This document shows, one piece after another, positions 17,314-25,994 of a stretch of DNA of 64,000 nucleotides. The notes below the pieces were generated by a model, which saw only the letters and a program-made list of their open reading frames with translations, searched no databases and was not told the DNA's origin. Source of the DNA: Qipengyuania atrilutea (lineage in GTDB: Bacteria > Pseudomonadota > Alphaproteobacteria > Sphingomonadales > Sphingomonadaceae); contig NZ_JABWGV010000008.1 of NCBI RefSeq assembly GCF_013370205.1, positions 1-64,000 of the forward strand, read 5' to 3'. A program made the position numbers and the translations under genes. Position 1 is the first letter of the stretch. Each line of letters starts with the position of its first letter.

Positions 17314-17685
17314 CTACTCGTCGACCGCAGCCGAGGTTCTCCGCTTGTCCAGATACCAATAAGCGACGCCGCCAATCACCATGCAAATCGGAATTAGCGC
17401 TTGGAACCGAATGCCATTCCACACGATAGCAATCGCCGCGAGAAGCACTGCCAAGAAACAGATCAAAACAGAGCCGACGAGCAGTGGAGGGAGGACAAGC
17501 CCCCGATGGTCCTCGTAGAGAATTGCTCCGACGGCCAGCGCAAGCAGCACGCTCGCGACCATGTCAGTTTGTATGTCGGACAAGCCCAGATGGAAGGGAA
17601 GAAATATGAATCCAACGGCCATCAGTGCGAACGCCGCATAGAGCACCCGCCTTCTAATGCTAGGCTTATCCAAGTTCCACTTCAT
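17314..17685 (-). CDS. Small membrane protein of unknown function
   Basis: The 123-residue protein has four hydrophobic segments (about residues 14-34, 40-57, 64-88 and 92-110), short polar ends and a positively charged KRR stretch near the C-terminus. No family is recognised. It lies alone on the minus strand after repeat R2, with about 160 bases to the end of the detoxification operon. The hydrophobic pattern supports a real gene, but no function can be given. Confidence 0.55.
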   Translation of the reverse strand: MKWNLDKPSIRRRVLYAAFALMAVGFIFLPFHLGLSDIQTDMVASVLLALAVGAILYEDHRGLVLPPLLVGSVLICFLAVLLAAIAIVWNGIRFQALIPICMVIGGVAYWYLDKRRTSAAVDE

Positions 17686-17845
17686 TGCATCGTGCCATAA
17701 GCGCGGGTTAGTCGGCTTTCCACCCCAATTCCGGCCGTCCGACTGCGCGAAGCGGATGCTTCAAAGCGGTCGACCGTGTGTCGACGATCGACCGCTGAAT
17801 AAGTCAGATTTCGGTACGCTCTGCCAAGAGTAAGGCCGAGGCCGC

Positions 17846-18538
17846 TCACCATGTACCATCCTCGATGCGCCTGCGCCGCGCGACCTCGCGGTCGCTGGTC
17901 GCGGCGATCGGCGCTTCGTTGGGGTAAGGCGGCAGGTCTCCGCCCGGCTTCCAGTGGGCGACGACGACGCCCTGGCTGGTCACGTGGTGGTCGGTCATTT
18001 CTAGTTTCGTGACCGGGGTGCCGGCGCCGAACAGGCGTTTGCCGTAGCCCAAGATCACCGGGTAAGTCATCGTAATGAGTTCGTCGATCAGGCCTGCCTC
18101 GAGGAGATCCGGGTAGATCGTGCTCGATCCCTGGATGATGATGTCGGCGCCCGGCTCCGCCTTGATCCGCGCGACGTCCCCGACCCCCGTCACCCGATGG
18201 CTGTTCTGCCATTCGAGCGACTTGTCGCCGCGGGTAAGCACGTATTTGTTCGCCGCGTCGAAGGCGTCGCGCATCGGGCGGTTCTCCGGCTCCTCGGCAT
18301 AGGGCCAGTAAGCTGCAAAGATGTCGTAGGTCCGCCGGCCCAGCAACAGGTCGTACTCGCCCGAGAACAGCCGCCCCAGCGTTTCCCCGACCTGTTCGTC
18401 CCACAGCCTGAAAACCCAGCCGCCTTCGTTGAAACCGCCAGTCGGGTCTTCAGTCGGGCCGCCGGGGGCCTGCATTACGCCGTCGAGCGACAGGAAGGCG
18501 GCCCCCGTTATTTTTCGCGCGGGATCCGGCGTGTCCAT
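17846..18538 (-). CDS. RibD C-terminal/dihydrofolate reductase-like protein
   Basis: This 230-residue protein of the RibD C-terminal (DHFR-fold) family shows AFLSLDGVMQAPGG near the start, LLLGRRTYDIF near residue 65 and the IIIQGSSTIYP nucleotide-binding segment near 135. Stand-alone members are annotated as deaminase/reductase or dihydrofolate reductase family proteins, often without a known substrate. It is the last gene of the six-gene minus-strand operon and starts one base after the stop of the preceding VOC gene. A basic tail (EVARRRRIEDG) extends past the fold. Confidence 0.82.
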   Translation of the reverse strand: MDTPDPARKITGAAFLSLDGVMQAPGGPTEDPTGGFNEGGWVFRLWDEQVGETLGRLFSGEYDLLLGRRTYDIFAAYWPYAEEPENRPMRDAFDAANKYVLTRGDKSLEWQNSHRVTGVGDVARIKAEPGADIIIQGSSTIYPDLLEAGLIDELITMTYPVILGYGKRLFGAGTPVTKLEMTDHHVTSQGVVVAHWKPGGDLPPYPNEAPIAATSDREVARRRRIEDGTW

Positions 18539-18539
18539 C

Positions 18540-19343
18540 TCAGCTCTCTACGCGCGGGCCGACAAGGCCGAAGGCGACCCTTTGCGGATCGGTGCAGACC
18601 GCGCTGAATGCGCCGCCCGGTATCTGGTGCGGACCTTCCAGCAGCACGCCGCCGCCATCGGCAACCGCAGCAGTCGCACGGTCGATGTCGTCGACACCGA
18701 TGGAATAGATCCAGTTCGATTGCGGCATGGCAGGCGGCTTTTTCATCACCGCGCCGATCATGCCCTCACCACGATAGAGGAACTTGTAGTCGCCCATCCC
18801 CGGCATCAGCATCGTACCGTCCTGCCGCCACCCGAACAGGCCGGTGTAGAAAGCGATCGCGCCGTCCTGGTCGGTGGTGGACAACTCGTTCCAGCGCACG
18901 TGCTGTGCCTTTTTGTAGTCGAACACGTCGCTCCGCGCATAGGGATCGCCCGCGGGCGGAGTGGGGGTCATGACGTAGAGCAGCGCGCCTTGGCCGTCGG
19001 TGACGAGCGCCATGCGGCCTACTCCTTCCATCGTCTGGTCGAAATGAACCGTGCCGCCCGCAGCCTCGAACGCCTGCTTGGCCGCGTCGACGTCGGCGAC
19101 GTGGACATAGCCGTACCATGCGGGCCGAGCGCCGCCGTCCAGCATCTCGCGCGACAGAGCAAGCACGCCGCCTGCCATACCGCCATCGGACCGCCGGATC
19201 ATGCGATAGTCCATACCGCGTTCGCTCGCATCGCGCAGGGCGATGTCCCAGCCGATGACCGCATCGTAGAAAGTTTTGGCGGCATCGGGGTCGGGCGTCA
19301 TCAGTTCGTACCAGATGAAGGCGCCGGTATCGGGATCAGTCAT
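18540..19343 (-). CDS. VOC family protein with two glyoxalase-like domains
   Basis: The 267-residue protein has two vicinal-oxygen-chelate modules, beginning IWYELMTPDPDAAKTFY near residue 10 and VRWNELSTTDQDGAIAFY near residue 145. Each gives half of a paired metal-binding fold, as in the CFP30B-like hydroxylase/glyoxalase group. It overlaps the end of the GST gene by 8 bases, so the two are co-translated. Likely metal-dependent detoxification of a small electrophile; the reaction is unknown. Confidence 0.85.
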   Translation of the reverse strand: MTDPDTGAFIWYELMTPDPDAAKTFYDAVIGWDIALRDASERGMDYRMIRRSDGGMAGGVLALSREMLDGGARPAWYGYVHVADVDAAKQAFEAAGGTVHFDQTMEGVGRMALVTDGQGALLYVMTPTPPAGDPYARSDVFDYKKAQHVRWNELSTTDQDGAIAFYTGLFGWRQDGTMLMPGMGDYKFLYRGEGMIGAVMKKPPAMPQSNWIYSIGVDDIDRATAAVADGGGVLLEGPHQIPGGAFSAVCTDPQRVAFGLVGPRVES

Positions 19344-19992
19344 CGTCGTTTTCCTTGCGGGCCTCGTCGGCCTTCGCGAAATGGGCGAGTTGGTCGGCGT
19401 ATGCTTTTCGGAATGCGGGGCGGGCGGTCATCCGTTCGATGTAGGCTTCGCTCGCCGGACGGTCGCCGTGCTTGCGGACGAGATCGACGCGCAGCACGTC
19501 GGCCATGACGAGATCGGCCAGAGTAAAACGATTGCCGCACAGCCACTCGCATTCGGACAGGATCGCTTCCATCTGCGCCAGCCGGTTGTCGAGCCAGCCG
19601 GTAATCTCCGGAATGCCCCTCTTCGACCATTGCAGCACGACCCACGGCATGGTCACCATTTCGAGCGTATTGAGCCCGGCGAAGATCCACTGGATCACCT
19701 CGGCCCTGCCCTTTTCATTGGCGGGGAGCAGCGCGTCGCTCTTGCCGCCGAGATGGATCAGGCCCGCCCCGCTTTCAAACAGGCGGATCGCGCCGTCCTC
19801 CAGCATCGGCACCTGGCCGAAGGGTTGGCGATCGAGGTGGTTGGTCTCGCGCCCCTCGAACGGAACTGTTTCAATGCGGTAGGGAATGCCTGCCTCCTCG
19901 CACGCCCAGCGCAGCCGGAGGTCGCGCACGAAACCGCGGGGTCCGTCGGGCACCCAGTCGAGCGTCCAGATGATCACCGGGTCGGCAGGCAT
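19336..19992 (-). CDS. Glutathione S-transferase family protein
   Basis: The 218-residue protein has an N-terminal thioredoxin-fold part with the glutathione-site pattern GQVPMLEDG and the ESGAG region near residues 60-75, then an all-helical C-terminal domain with TLADLVMADVL near 160. AGGAGG six bases upstream fixes ATG 19992. Its start overlaps the stop of the preceding VOC gene (TGATG). It conjugates glutathione to electrophiles or acts as a peroxidase. The operon context of VOC and DUF1428 genes supports a detoxification role. Confidence 0.87.
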   Translation of the reverse strand: MPADPVIIWTLDWVPDGPRGFVRDLRLRWACEEAGIPYRIETVPFEGRETNHLDRQPFGQVPMLEDGAIRLFESGAGLIHLGGKSDALLPANEKGRAEVIQWIFAGLNTLEMVTMPWVVLQWSKRGIPEITGWLDNRLAQMEAILSECEWLCGNRFTLADLVMADVLRVDLVRKHGDRPASEAYIERMTARPAFRKAYADQLAHFAKADEARKENDDD

Positions 19993-20339
19993 CACTGACC
20001 TCCTAGAAGATTGATGGTGTTACCGTCAGGATCGGCGAGGTTTGCGATCCGCAGCGTGTCGAAGCCAGGCACCAGCTCAGGATCGCTGATGGCGAGCCCT
20101 TGGCCGCGCAGGCGCGCGATCTCAGCGTCTAGATCTTCGAGGCGGAGCGAAACCGTATCGACCGAGCCCTGCTTCGGGTTGTCGAGAACCTGGAACAGTA
20201 CGCTATCCGTCAGGTCCCATTCGCAGCAGCTTGCCACGGGGCGGCGGTCGGGCTCGCGGCCAAGCAATGTAGACCACCAGTCGCAGCCGGCCGCGTGGTC
20301 CGCGACGCCGATCGAGACGAAGACGTTGGTGACCTCCAT
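19992..20339 (-). CDS. VOC family protein (glyoxalase-like)
   Basis: This 115-residue single VOC domain begins EVTNVFVSIGVADHAAG and ends with DPDGNTINLLGG, the usual last-strand metal-ligand region. Start 20339 follows directly after the stop of the DUF1428 gene and gives a normal domain length; the frame also extends to 20378 inside the upstream gene. The reaction is unknown. It belongs to the HxlR-linked operon. Confidence 0.82.
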   Translation of the reverse strand: MEVTNVFVSIGVADHAAGCDWWSTLLGREPDRRPVASCCEWDLTDSVLFQVLDNPKQGSVDTVSLRLEDLDAEIARLRGQGLAISDPELVPGFDTLRIANLADPDGNTINLLGGQ

Positions 20340-20340
20340 A

Positions 20341-20697
20341 TCAGGATTCCATGAAAACAACGGGCTCGAACCCGCCATAAATCATCCGCTTGCCGTCGAA
20401 CGGCATCTCGCCGAACTCTTCCATGCGGGGGTCTTCCATCATTTTTTTCTCGGCCGCCTTAGCCGTTTCCCGGTCGGGCCAAGTGACCCAGCTAAAGACG
20501 ATCTTCTCGCCGTCCTTCGCCTTTGTCGCCATGCGGAAGTCGGTGGTATGTCCATCTTTCACGTCGACCTCCCAGCATTCCACTTGGCTGATGGCGCCGA
20601 ACTCATGGGCGAGCGTCCAGAATTTCTCGGCGGTGTCGATATAGGCCTGCTTGCTGTCTTCCGGCACGGCCAGAACAAATCCGTTCACATAGGGCAT
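20341..20697 (-). CDS. DUF1428 family protein
   Basis: The 118-residue protein of the DUF1428 family (dimeric alpha/beta barrel fold) begins MPYVNGFVLAVP and contains FSWVTWPDRETAKAAEKKMMEDPRM-type sequence around residues 70-95. AGGAGA seven bases before ATG 20697 fixes the start. Such small ferredoxin-like proteins often sit with VOC and GST genes under HxlR- or ArsR-type regulators. Biochemical function is unknown. It lies 29 bases after the first gene of the operon. Confidence 0.85.
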   Translation of the reverse strand: MPYVNGFVLAVPEDSKQAYIDTAEKFWTLAHEFGAISQVECWEVDVKDGHTTDFRMATKAKDGEKIVFSWVTWPDRETAKAAEKKMMEDPRMEEFGEMPFDGKRMIYGGFEPVVFMES

Positions 20698-20726
20698 CAG
20701 AGTCTCTCCTTTTTTACGTCCCCGGC

Positions 20727-21140
20727 TCACCCTGCCGCGGGTAGTGTCCATTCCTTGTCCATCCACATCGTTTCCCAAGTGTGACCGTCGGGATCCTCAA
20801 TGGCACCGCCATACAAGAAGCCTTGATCCTTAATGGCGCGAGGTTCGCTGCCGCCCGAGTTATTTGCCGCAGCGTGGAAGGCGTCGACAGCCCGCTTGTC
20901 GTCGAACGACAGGCAATTGAGCACGGCGCTTGTTGCGCGAGTGTCGGCGATCGGCTTGTCGGTGAAGGTGGCATAGAACGCATGATCCAGCAGCATCACG
21001 CTGATTGCATCGGACCAGACCATCGCGCTTGCCTGTTCGTTGGAGAAGGCATCATTCTTCTCGAAGCCCAAAGCTTCGTAGAAGGCGGTCGATCGCAGTA
21101 CATCACCAACGGGCAAGTTCACGAAGATCATCTTGGTCAT
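20727..21140 (-). CDS. VOC family protein, first gene of the detoxification operon
   Basis: The 137-residue VOC protein begins MTKMIFVNLPVGDVLRSTAFY and has the C-terminal IEDPDGHTWETMWMD segment of the lactoylglutathione-lyase-like group. ATG 21140 follows AAAGGA with a 7-base gap. It is divergent from the HxlR gene across an 80-base control region and heads the six-gene operon running to 17846. Confidence 0.86.
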   Translation of the reverse strand: MTKMIFVNLPVGDVLRSTAFYEALGFEKNDAFSNEQASAMVWSDAISVMLLDHAFYATFTDKPIADTRATSAVLNCLSFDDKRAVDAFHAAANNSGGSEPRAIKDQGFLYGGAIEDPDGHTWETMWMDKEWTLPAAG

Positions 21141-21203
21141 TAGCATCCTTTCAAGGATCTGGGCCGGGTCTGCGACGCGACTCTTGTTAAAGCTGCCCTG
21201 ATA

Positions 21204-21241
21204 AGTTACATAAAGCAACAATGAACTTACGAGAAGTAACT
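21204..21241. promoter_or_regulatory. Inverted repeat at the HxlR start, possible operator
   Basis: AGTTAC at 21204-21209 and GTAACT at 21236-21241 form a perfect 6-bp inverted repeat that straddles the HxlR start codon at 21221. It faces the divergent VOC gene (start 21140). This is a plausible autoregulatory site, but the repeat is short. Confidence 0.35.
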
Positions 21242-21904
21242 AAAAAGACTAAGGCGAAACATGGCAAATGGTATAGCGATGCCTGTGGAACCGCCTTCGC
21301 AATGGAGCTTGTCGGGGAGCGTTGGGCACTTCTGATCATTCGCGAACTGATGTTCGGACCGCGCCGCTTTTCCGATCTGCGGACCAGCCTGCCCGGCATC
21401 TCGGCCAAGGTGCTGACAGAGCGGTTGGCCGGCCTTGCGGATGCGGGCGTGCTGGTGCGCCGCAAGCTGCCACCGCCCGCTGCCGCGCAAGTCTACGAGT
21501 TGACGCAATGGGGTTACCGCGCCGAACCATTGATTCAGGAATTGGGGCGGTGGGCCGCAATGTCGGGCGCGCACGACCCTACGCTGCCGCTGTCGCCGAT
21601 CAGTTTCATGCTCTCGCTGCGCACCATGTTCGATCCAGTCAAAGCTGGCGAATGGCGCGCGCGCATCGGCTTCCGTTTTGCCGATGTCGTGTTCACCGGC
21701 ACGGTAGAGAATGGGGCGTTCACCGTAAAGCGCGAAGAACCAGTCGATACCGATGCGGTGTTCAGCGCCCCCGAGGCTTCGCCGCTCGCCGCGATGGTCT
21801 ATCTAGGAATGCCAGCGTCGGACGTAGGCGTGGAGATGACGGGCAACCGCGAGGCTGCCCGCCGCTTCATGACATTGTTCGATCTGCCGGAACAGATCGG
21901 CTAA
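21221..21904 (+). CDS. HxlR family transcriptional regulator
   Basis: The 227-residue protein has an HxlR winged helix in residues 20-110: AMELVGERWALLIIRELMFGPRRF, then ISAKVLTERLAGL and a wing with YELTQWG. The longer C-terminal part (about 115-227) is typical of HxlR members with a sterol-carrier-like sensor domain. No clear ribosome site precedes ATG 21221. It is divergent from the VOC-DUF1428-VOC-GST-VOC-RibD-like operon and is its likely regulator, perhaps sensing an electrophile or quinone. Confidence 0.88.
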   Translation: MNLREVTKKTKAKHGKWYSDACGTAFAMELVGERWALLIIRELMFGPRRFSDLRTSLPGISAKVLTERLAGLADAGVLVRRKLPPPAAAQVYELTQWGYRAEPLIQELGRWAAMSGAHDPTLPLSPISFMLSLRTMFDPVKAGEWRARIGFRFADVVFTGTVENGAFTVKREEPVDTDAVFSAPEASPLAAMVYLGMPASDVGVEMTGNREAARRFMTLFDLPEQIG

Positions 21905-22113
21905 ATTTGGCTGAGAAATTTGAGGGGGGTTGACGTAATCGTTCATCGAGTGTCCGCTTTCGAGTACTTCATTTATTAGCTGGAACGGCTAATATTGGGG
22001 CGCATTGCAGAACGGCAGAGAATGGGCCGGAAGCGGGCTGTCCGCTCTTGAATTCACCTTCGGCAAAATAGACATTCGCGGGGCCATAAGCCGGTGCGAG
22101 GCGTTGCTATAAT

Positions 22114-22905
22114 ATGACCATGCACCATACGCGCACGGGGCGCGGAAAACCCCTTCTCCTTGTCCACGGGCTGGGGGCTACCTCTCGTTCGTGGGACACG
22201 ATCTCGCCTGCGCTTTCTCAAGCCAGGGAGGTTATTGCCGTAGATCTGCCTGGTCATGGGCAGACGCCCGAAGAGAACGACAGCGGCACGTTTGCAGGAC
22301 TCGCGCGCAGTCTGGATGACTGGCTTAGCGCGGAAAGTCTCACAGGTATCGACATGGTTGGAAGCTCCTTGGGAGCTCGCCTGGTGCTCGAGATGGCGCG
22401 GCGCGGCCACTCGGGCGCGGTTGTCGCACTGGACCCGGGCGGTTTTTGGCAGGGGTGGGAGCGGACTTTCTTCAAGACCACGATAACGCCTTCGGTTGCA
22501 CTGGTTCGCGCACTGCAACCGGCGCTTTCTGCCATCACCGGAAATGTCGCAGGACGGACCGCACTCATGGCCCAGCTTTCTGCAAGGCCGTGGGCGCTCG
22601 ATCCGGCATTCGTCGCACGTGAACTGAAGTCGTTGGCGAATACGCGCACCGTCAATTCGCTTGTGAAGGACCTCGCCAATGGCGCAATGCAAGAGGGCCC
22701 TGCGGCGACGGATGCGCCCGTTGTCATCGGCTGGGGACGCAAGGATCGGCTGTGTTTACCGCAGCAGGCGGACCGCGCGATGAAAGCCTTCCCTCAAGCA
22801 ACGCTGCACTGGTTCGAACGTAGCGGACACTTCCCGATGTGGGATCGGCCAGACGAGACCGTTCGCGTGATACTGGCTGCAACGAGCACCGCGGCACCGG
22901 AATAA
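22114..22905 (+). CDS. Alpha/beta hydrolase
   Basis: This 263-residue alpha/beta hydrolase has LLLVHGLG (oxyanion region, about residues 14-21), DLPGHG near 44-49, the nucleophile elbow GSSLG with Ser85, an aspartate in WGRKDRL and a histidine in RSGHFPMWDRP. Size and motifs are those of the general esterase, haloperoxidase and C-C hydrolase group. No signal peptide is seen. It stands alone between repeat-bearing gaps, with no strong ribosome site. Substrate is unknown. Confidence 0.85.
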   Translation: MTMHHTRTGRGKPLLLVHGLGATSRSWDTISPALSQAREVIAVDLPGHGQTPEENDSGTFAGLARSLDDWLSAESLTGIDMVGSSLGARLVLEMARRGHSGAVVALDPGGFWQGWERTFFKTTITPSVALVRALQPALSAITGNVAGRTALMAQLSARPWALDPAFVARELKSLANTRTVNSLVKDLANGAMQEGPAATDAPVVIGWGRKDRLCLPQQADRAMKAFPQATLHWFERSGHFPMWDRPDETVRVILAATSTAAPE

Positions 22906-23233
22906 AGCTACAATTGGGCGATTAGCAAGACGAGAGCTGACGCAGGGCTTGCGGCCCCATTGTAACGTCCTTCGTTGGGCCGCTAGTTGACCGTCCGCTA
23001 TTGGCCACTTTTGTCGAAAAGCTGCCTTTTCGCTTCCGACCCGATTGCGGAAATTCCGCGAGGCGAGCAGAGTTATATGATGCTTCGAGCAATCCGCCGG
23101 CACTGACACACCGGAGCATCCCCGCCACCACCCGGCGCGGTTTCACGCGGAGGCGGACCGCCGCCCGAAAAGCGATTGCGGGTGGTCATGCCGCTGCCTT
23201 TCCATTCCTGCATGTGCCGCTATTGCTTGCGTA
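22906..23233. other. Intergenic region with dispersed repeat fragments
   Basis: No convincing gene. Around 22955-23010 there is GC-rich repeat-like sequence (GCGGCCCCATTGTAACG, GACCGTCCGCTATTGG) resembling pieces of R1/R2 and of other gaps. Confidence 0.4.
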
Positions 23234-23749
23234 ATGGCTATACAAAACACCGAGACAATCTGGACCGATTGGGTCTTCGGCCTCAGCATTCCAGCGGGCG
23301 GATGGCTCAGCCTTTGGGGCGGCCTCTTCGGCGTCGTTGCTGCGTTCCTGCTTTCGATACTCTATCAGAACGTCCGCAACCGGAGAACTCGCGAAGCAGC
23401 ACGGACTAAAATAAGCGAAGCACAGGAGAGCTTGAGGCGAGGGGTCGCTCCCTATTTCACTGCCGAAAATGCAGACGCAATAGACGTAGAATCTACCGGT
23501 AGAGCCGCCAAGGCCATAACCCACGCCAAGGCTGCTTTCGAGTGGGCGATTGCCCATCCGCAGCATTTCACCTTTGAGGAGTGGACGCGCATCCACCTGA
23601 TGCACAGCACCATCAACAATTGGATCGAAACAAACAAACGTTCGGGCGGGTTCATATCAGCCCTGTACCGTGGCCAATGCGAAGTTTTCATGCTGACCCC
23701 GGTCGCACGCCATCTCGAGCCTTATTTTCACGGTGGCGATGTTCGCTAG
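23234..23749 (+). CDS. Hypothetical membrane-anchored protein
   Basis: The 171-residue protein has one N-terminal membrane span (about residues 20-43, LSIPAGGWLSLWGGLFGVVAAF region) followed by a basic NRRTRE stretch and a soluble helical domain. The topology suggests an inner-membrane anchor with a cytoplasmic domain. No family recognised. It is isolated on the plus strand. Confidence 0.5.
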   Translation: MAIQNTETIWTDWVFGLSIPAGGWLSLWGGLFGVVAAFLLSILYQNVRNRRTREAARTKISEAQESLRRGVAPYFTAENADAIDVESTGRAAKAITHAKAAFEWAIAHPQHFTFEEWTRIHLMHSTINNWIETNKRSGGFISALYRGQCEVFMLTPVARHLEPYFHGGDVR

Positions 23750-24433
23750 GTTCATGCCCCCCTCCTGACCGGGAGCGGCACCATTTCCTTTACCCGCGGC
23801 AATCCACCCCAGCGCAGCAGCGCTTTCAGCTTCCCTCCCGCCCCGCACAGCTGCGCCAGCGCACGCACCGGAATTCCCAGCTCGAGCAGCTGAGCAAACC
23901 CGCGCGGCGATAGCCCGGCCGCCGCCACCTCGCGACGAAGCGGACACATTGGCTCCGCCCGATCGCCCGCCATCGCGACTTCGAGATAGGTCGAAGTACT
24001 CATTCGGAAATGGCGCGCAAATCGAACTCGGTTCGTCGCACACTGGACGACCCGATATAAGACAGGTGTATTTGGTTCGGCTCCTTTCCCTTTCGCCAGG
24101 AGCCGAATCATCCATTGCTCCGTCAAAGCCCGATCTCAGGCCAACCGCCGCCGCCGTCTTCGCTAGAAGCATCATCGCGCATCCTCCCGCCCGAACAGTG
24201 CACCCAGTTCCGTATACGCGGCTTCGAGCGGCGACAGCGGGCGCGCGTGAACCAGTGCCATCTGCCGCTCGGCCATGCTCGGCCCTTTTCGCAAGTTGCG
24301 TCTTGCGCGACGCTTCCACCGCGCCTTCACAGCACCATCTCCGACATCGGCTTGGCGCGGGCGGGAAGCCGCAGCGCTGTCTTTCCGCCTCGAGCAAGCC
24401 GAGCTGACGCGTCCCCCGCTCGCGCAGCACCTG
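23750..24433 (-). other. Degenerate minus-strand coding remnants
   Basis: This 684-base stretch contains short minus-strand frames, for example one ending at 24172 with a basic RWKRRARRNLRKG patch and PLSPLEAAYTELGALFGRED, and one ending at 23752 with SPRGFAQLLELGIPVRALAQL. Neither matches a family I know. They lie downstream of the nonsense-mutated DnaA-C-like gene in the same direction and may be decayed companions. I do not call them as genes. Confidence 0.3.
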
Positions 24434-24979
24434 TTAGCGCCGATCCTCGATGGCCGCCGACCCACACAGCGGGTCGCCAGCCTCGCCGATAAGCCCGAGG
24501 TTCAGCCTCGAGGGCAAGCGCATGGGATAGCTGGAAACTTCGGCATTCACTTGCCGTTGCCACTGAGCCCAGACCGCGTGTGGGTTGAGCCGTCTGTCGC
24601 GGTTATGCTTGGCCAGAGCGGCCAGACGGTCGAGCAAATCCTGCGGCACCGGGGCCGCATCGCCTATCTCTAAGACAACGAGGAAGTCCGTCGCAGCACG
24701 CAGGTCCTCGTCGCGGCCGCGTAGCATCTCGATCTTGCGATAGCCCGCAATGATTGTCGAATGGTCGCGGCCCCCTAAACGCTGGCCGATATGCGGAAAG
24801 GGCAATTGCGGCTAGCGCGTCTTGATCGCCCAGATCGCCGAATCCCGCGCCCGCACGACCTCGTTCTTCCGGCTTCGGCCGAGCAGAAGGTGTGGCTTCA
24901 CATTGAAGATCCTCGCAGTCTCGTTACGCAGTTTGCGCGTGGCAAAGACAGGCAAGGCCGCGCTCAAGCTGCCGCCCAT
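24434..24979 (-). pseudogene. DnaA C-terminal-like DNA-binding protein, nonsense mutated
   Basis: Reading the minus strand from ATG 24979 gives a helical segment (RNETARIFNVKPHLLLGRSR, then NEVVRARDSAIWAIKTR). A TAG at 24814-24812 follows, and the same frame then continues PQLPFPHIGQRLGGRDHSTIIAGYRKI, the helix-turn-helix of the DnaA C-terminal domain (R-x-S/G-GRDHST signature). The stop therefore cuts the DNA-binding domain in the middle, at a place where relatives usually have an aromatic residue (TGG to TAG is one change). The open part downstream runs to 24434. It would bind DnaA-box-like DNA if intact; no ATPase domain is present. Confidence 0.68.
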
Positions 24980-25081
24980 TCGCCGGGAAGATTGCCGCGA
25001 AAGTATTGTTATTGCTTCGGCAGGCCGTCACGATTAGTCTTCGCAGTCCGATCGGAAACCGGTCTTATTTGGGGGGAACCA

Positions 25082-25951
25082 ATGATAAAATACGCCAAAT
25101 ACTTCGCCGCGTCCGCATTTCTTGCTGCGGCGATCGCTCCACTGCCGGCCACGGCAGGGGTCAAGATTATCGGGAAAAGTTTCAGTTGGAAGGACGTTTG
25201 CCCCGGGTCGGGCAATAGCAGATGCGCGCAGGACTCCTCGGAAGCCAAGTCCATGGTCGTGAAAAACCCGATTGCGATCACCATCGATAGCGATGGAACG
25301 CCGATGCTCGATCAATATCTGGGCCGCGAATTTACCACCACGATGGCCAAGGGGATGAACTATTGCGGCAACGTCTTCGCGCCCAATCCCATCGCCGACT
25401 TCGCCGCCCAGCAGGACATTGACTACCTTCTGCGCAGCGACAGCAAGACGCTCAACCTCGATTTCAAGGCGGATAGGCTGCTGAAGGCGAGCGGCGATTT
25501 CGACGCCGTGGCCATCGCGACCGCGGCGGGCATTCCCGCAGCTTCGATGGAGCAGGTGACTGCGGCGATCAACCTGGCCTACAAGAAGTCCAAGAAGCGA
25601 ACTATCACTCTCAAAGGCGAGTACGAGTTCTGGGAAATCAATCCAGCTCTCACAGGCGCGTTGAATTCAGTCGCTGTGCCGGCCGAACTCCAGCCCTGCC
25701 GGACGTGGATGGAGCAGGGTAACACCTTCACCACGTCGCTTACCGGTTTTCGCATCGATGAAGCTTCGGTTTCGTCGGATATGAAATCCGCGTTCGATGC
25801 GGCGTTGACCGCGAGACTCACCGGTGCGCTTTCCGACGCTCAGATCGCAGCCATCAGCGCGAGCTTTAACTCGACCGTCGAAAAGAAGATCGAAGGTGCC
25901 ATTGGACAGAGCTTTCAGCTCCTGTCGATGAGCCATTTCATGGTTCGCTGA
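25082..25951 (+). CDS. Secreted hypothetical protein
   Basis: The 289-residue precursor begins with a signal peptide (MIKYAKYFAASAFLAAAIAPLPATA, cleavage near residue 25). The mature part has several cysteines (CPGSGNSRC, NYCGN, PCRTW) that may form disulphides in the periplasm. No family is recognised. Start 25082 follows GGGGGGAACC; the frame is open further upstream but overlaps the DnaA-C remnant. A GC-rich hairpin follows the stop. Confidence 0.7.
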   Translation: MIKYAKYFAASAFLAAAIAPLPATAGVKIIGKSFSWKDVCPGSGNSRCAQDSSEAKSMVVKNPIAITIDSDGTPMLDQYLGREFTTTMAKGMNYCGNVFAPNPIADFAAQQDIDYLLRSDSKTLNLDFKADRLLKASGDFDAVAIATAAGIPAASMEQVTAAINLAYKKSKKRTITLKGEYEFWEINPALTGALNSVAVPAELQPCRTWMEQGNTFTTSLTGFRIDEASVSSDMKSAFDAALTARLTGALSDAQIAAISASFNSTVEKKIEGAIGQSFQLLSMSHFMVR

Positions 25952-25963
25952 TTTCGGCATGCG

Positions 25964-25994
25964 GCGGGGAGGACGCATCAGGCTTTCTCCCCGC
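25964..25994 (+). terminator. GC-rich hairpin after the secreted protein gene
   Basis: GCGGGGA at 25964-25970 pairs with TCCCCGC at 25988-25994 around a 17-base loop. It begins 13 bases after the stop codon but lacks a following T-run, so termination is uncertain. Confidence 0.4.

Noticed and set aside
18429-19508. 359-codon plus-strand frame across the VOC/RibD-like genes
   Set aside because: Antisense shadow of well-supported minus-strand genes.
23657-24430. 257-codon minus-strand frame
   Set aside because: Composition is Gly/Arg/Ala-rich out-of-frame noise. It continues the frame of the DnaA-C remnant after a stop, with no domain visible.
25964-25994. Hairpin as a strong intrinsic terminator
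   Set aside because: The stem is good but no T-run follows, so it is listed only as a weak terminator-like feature.
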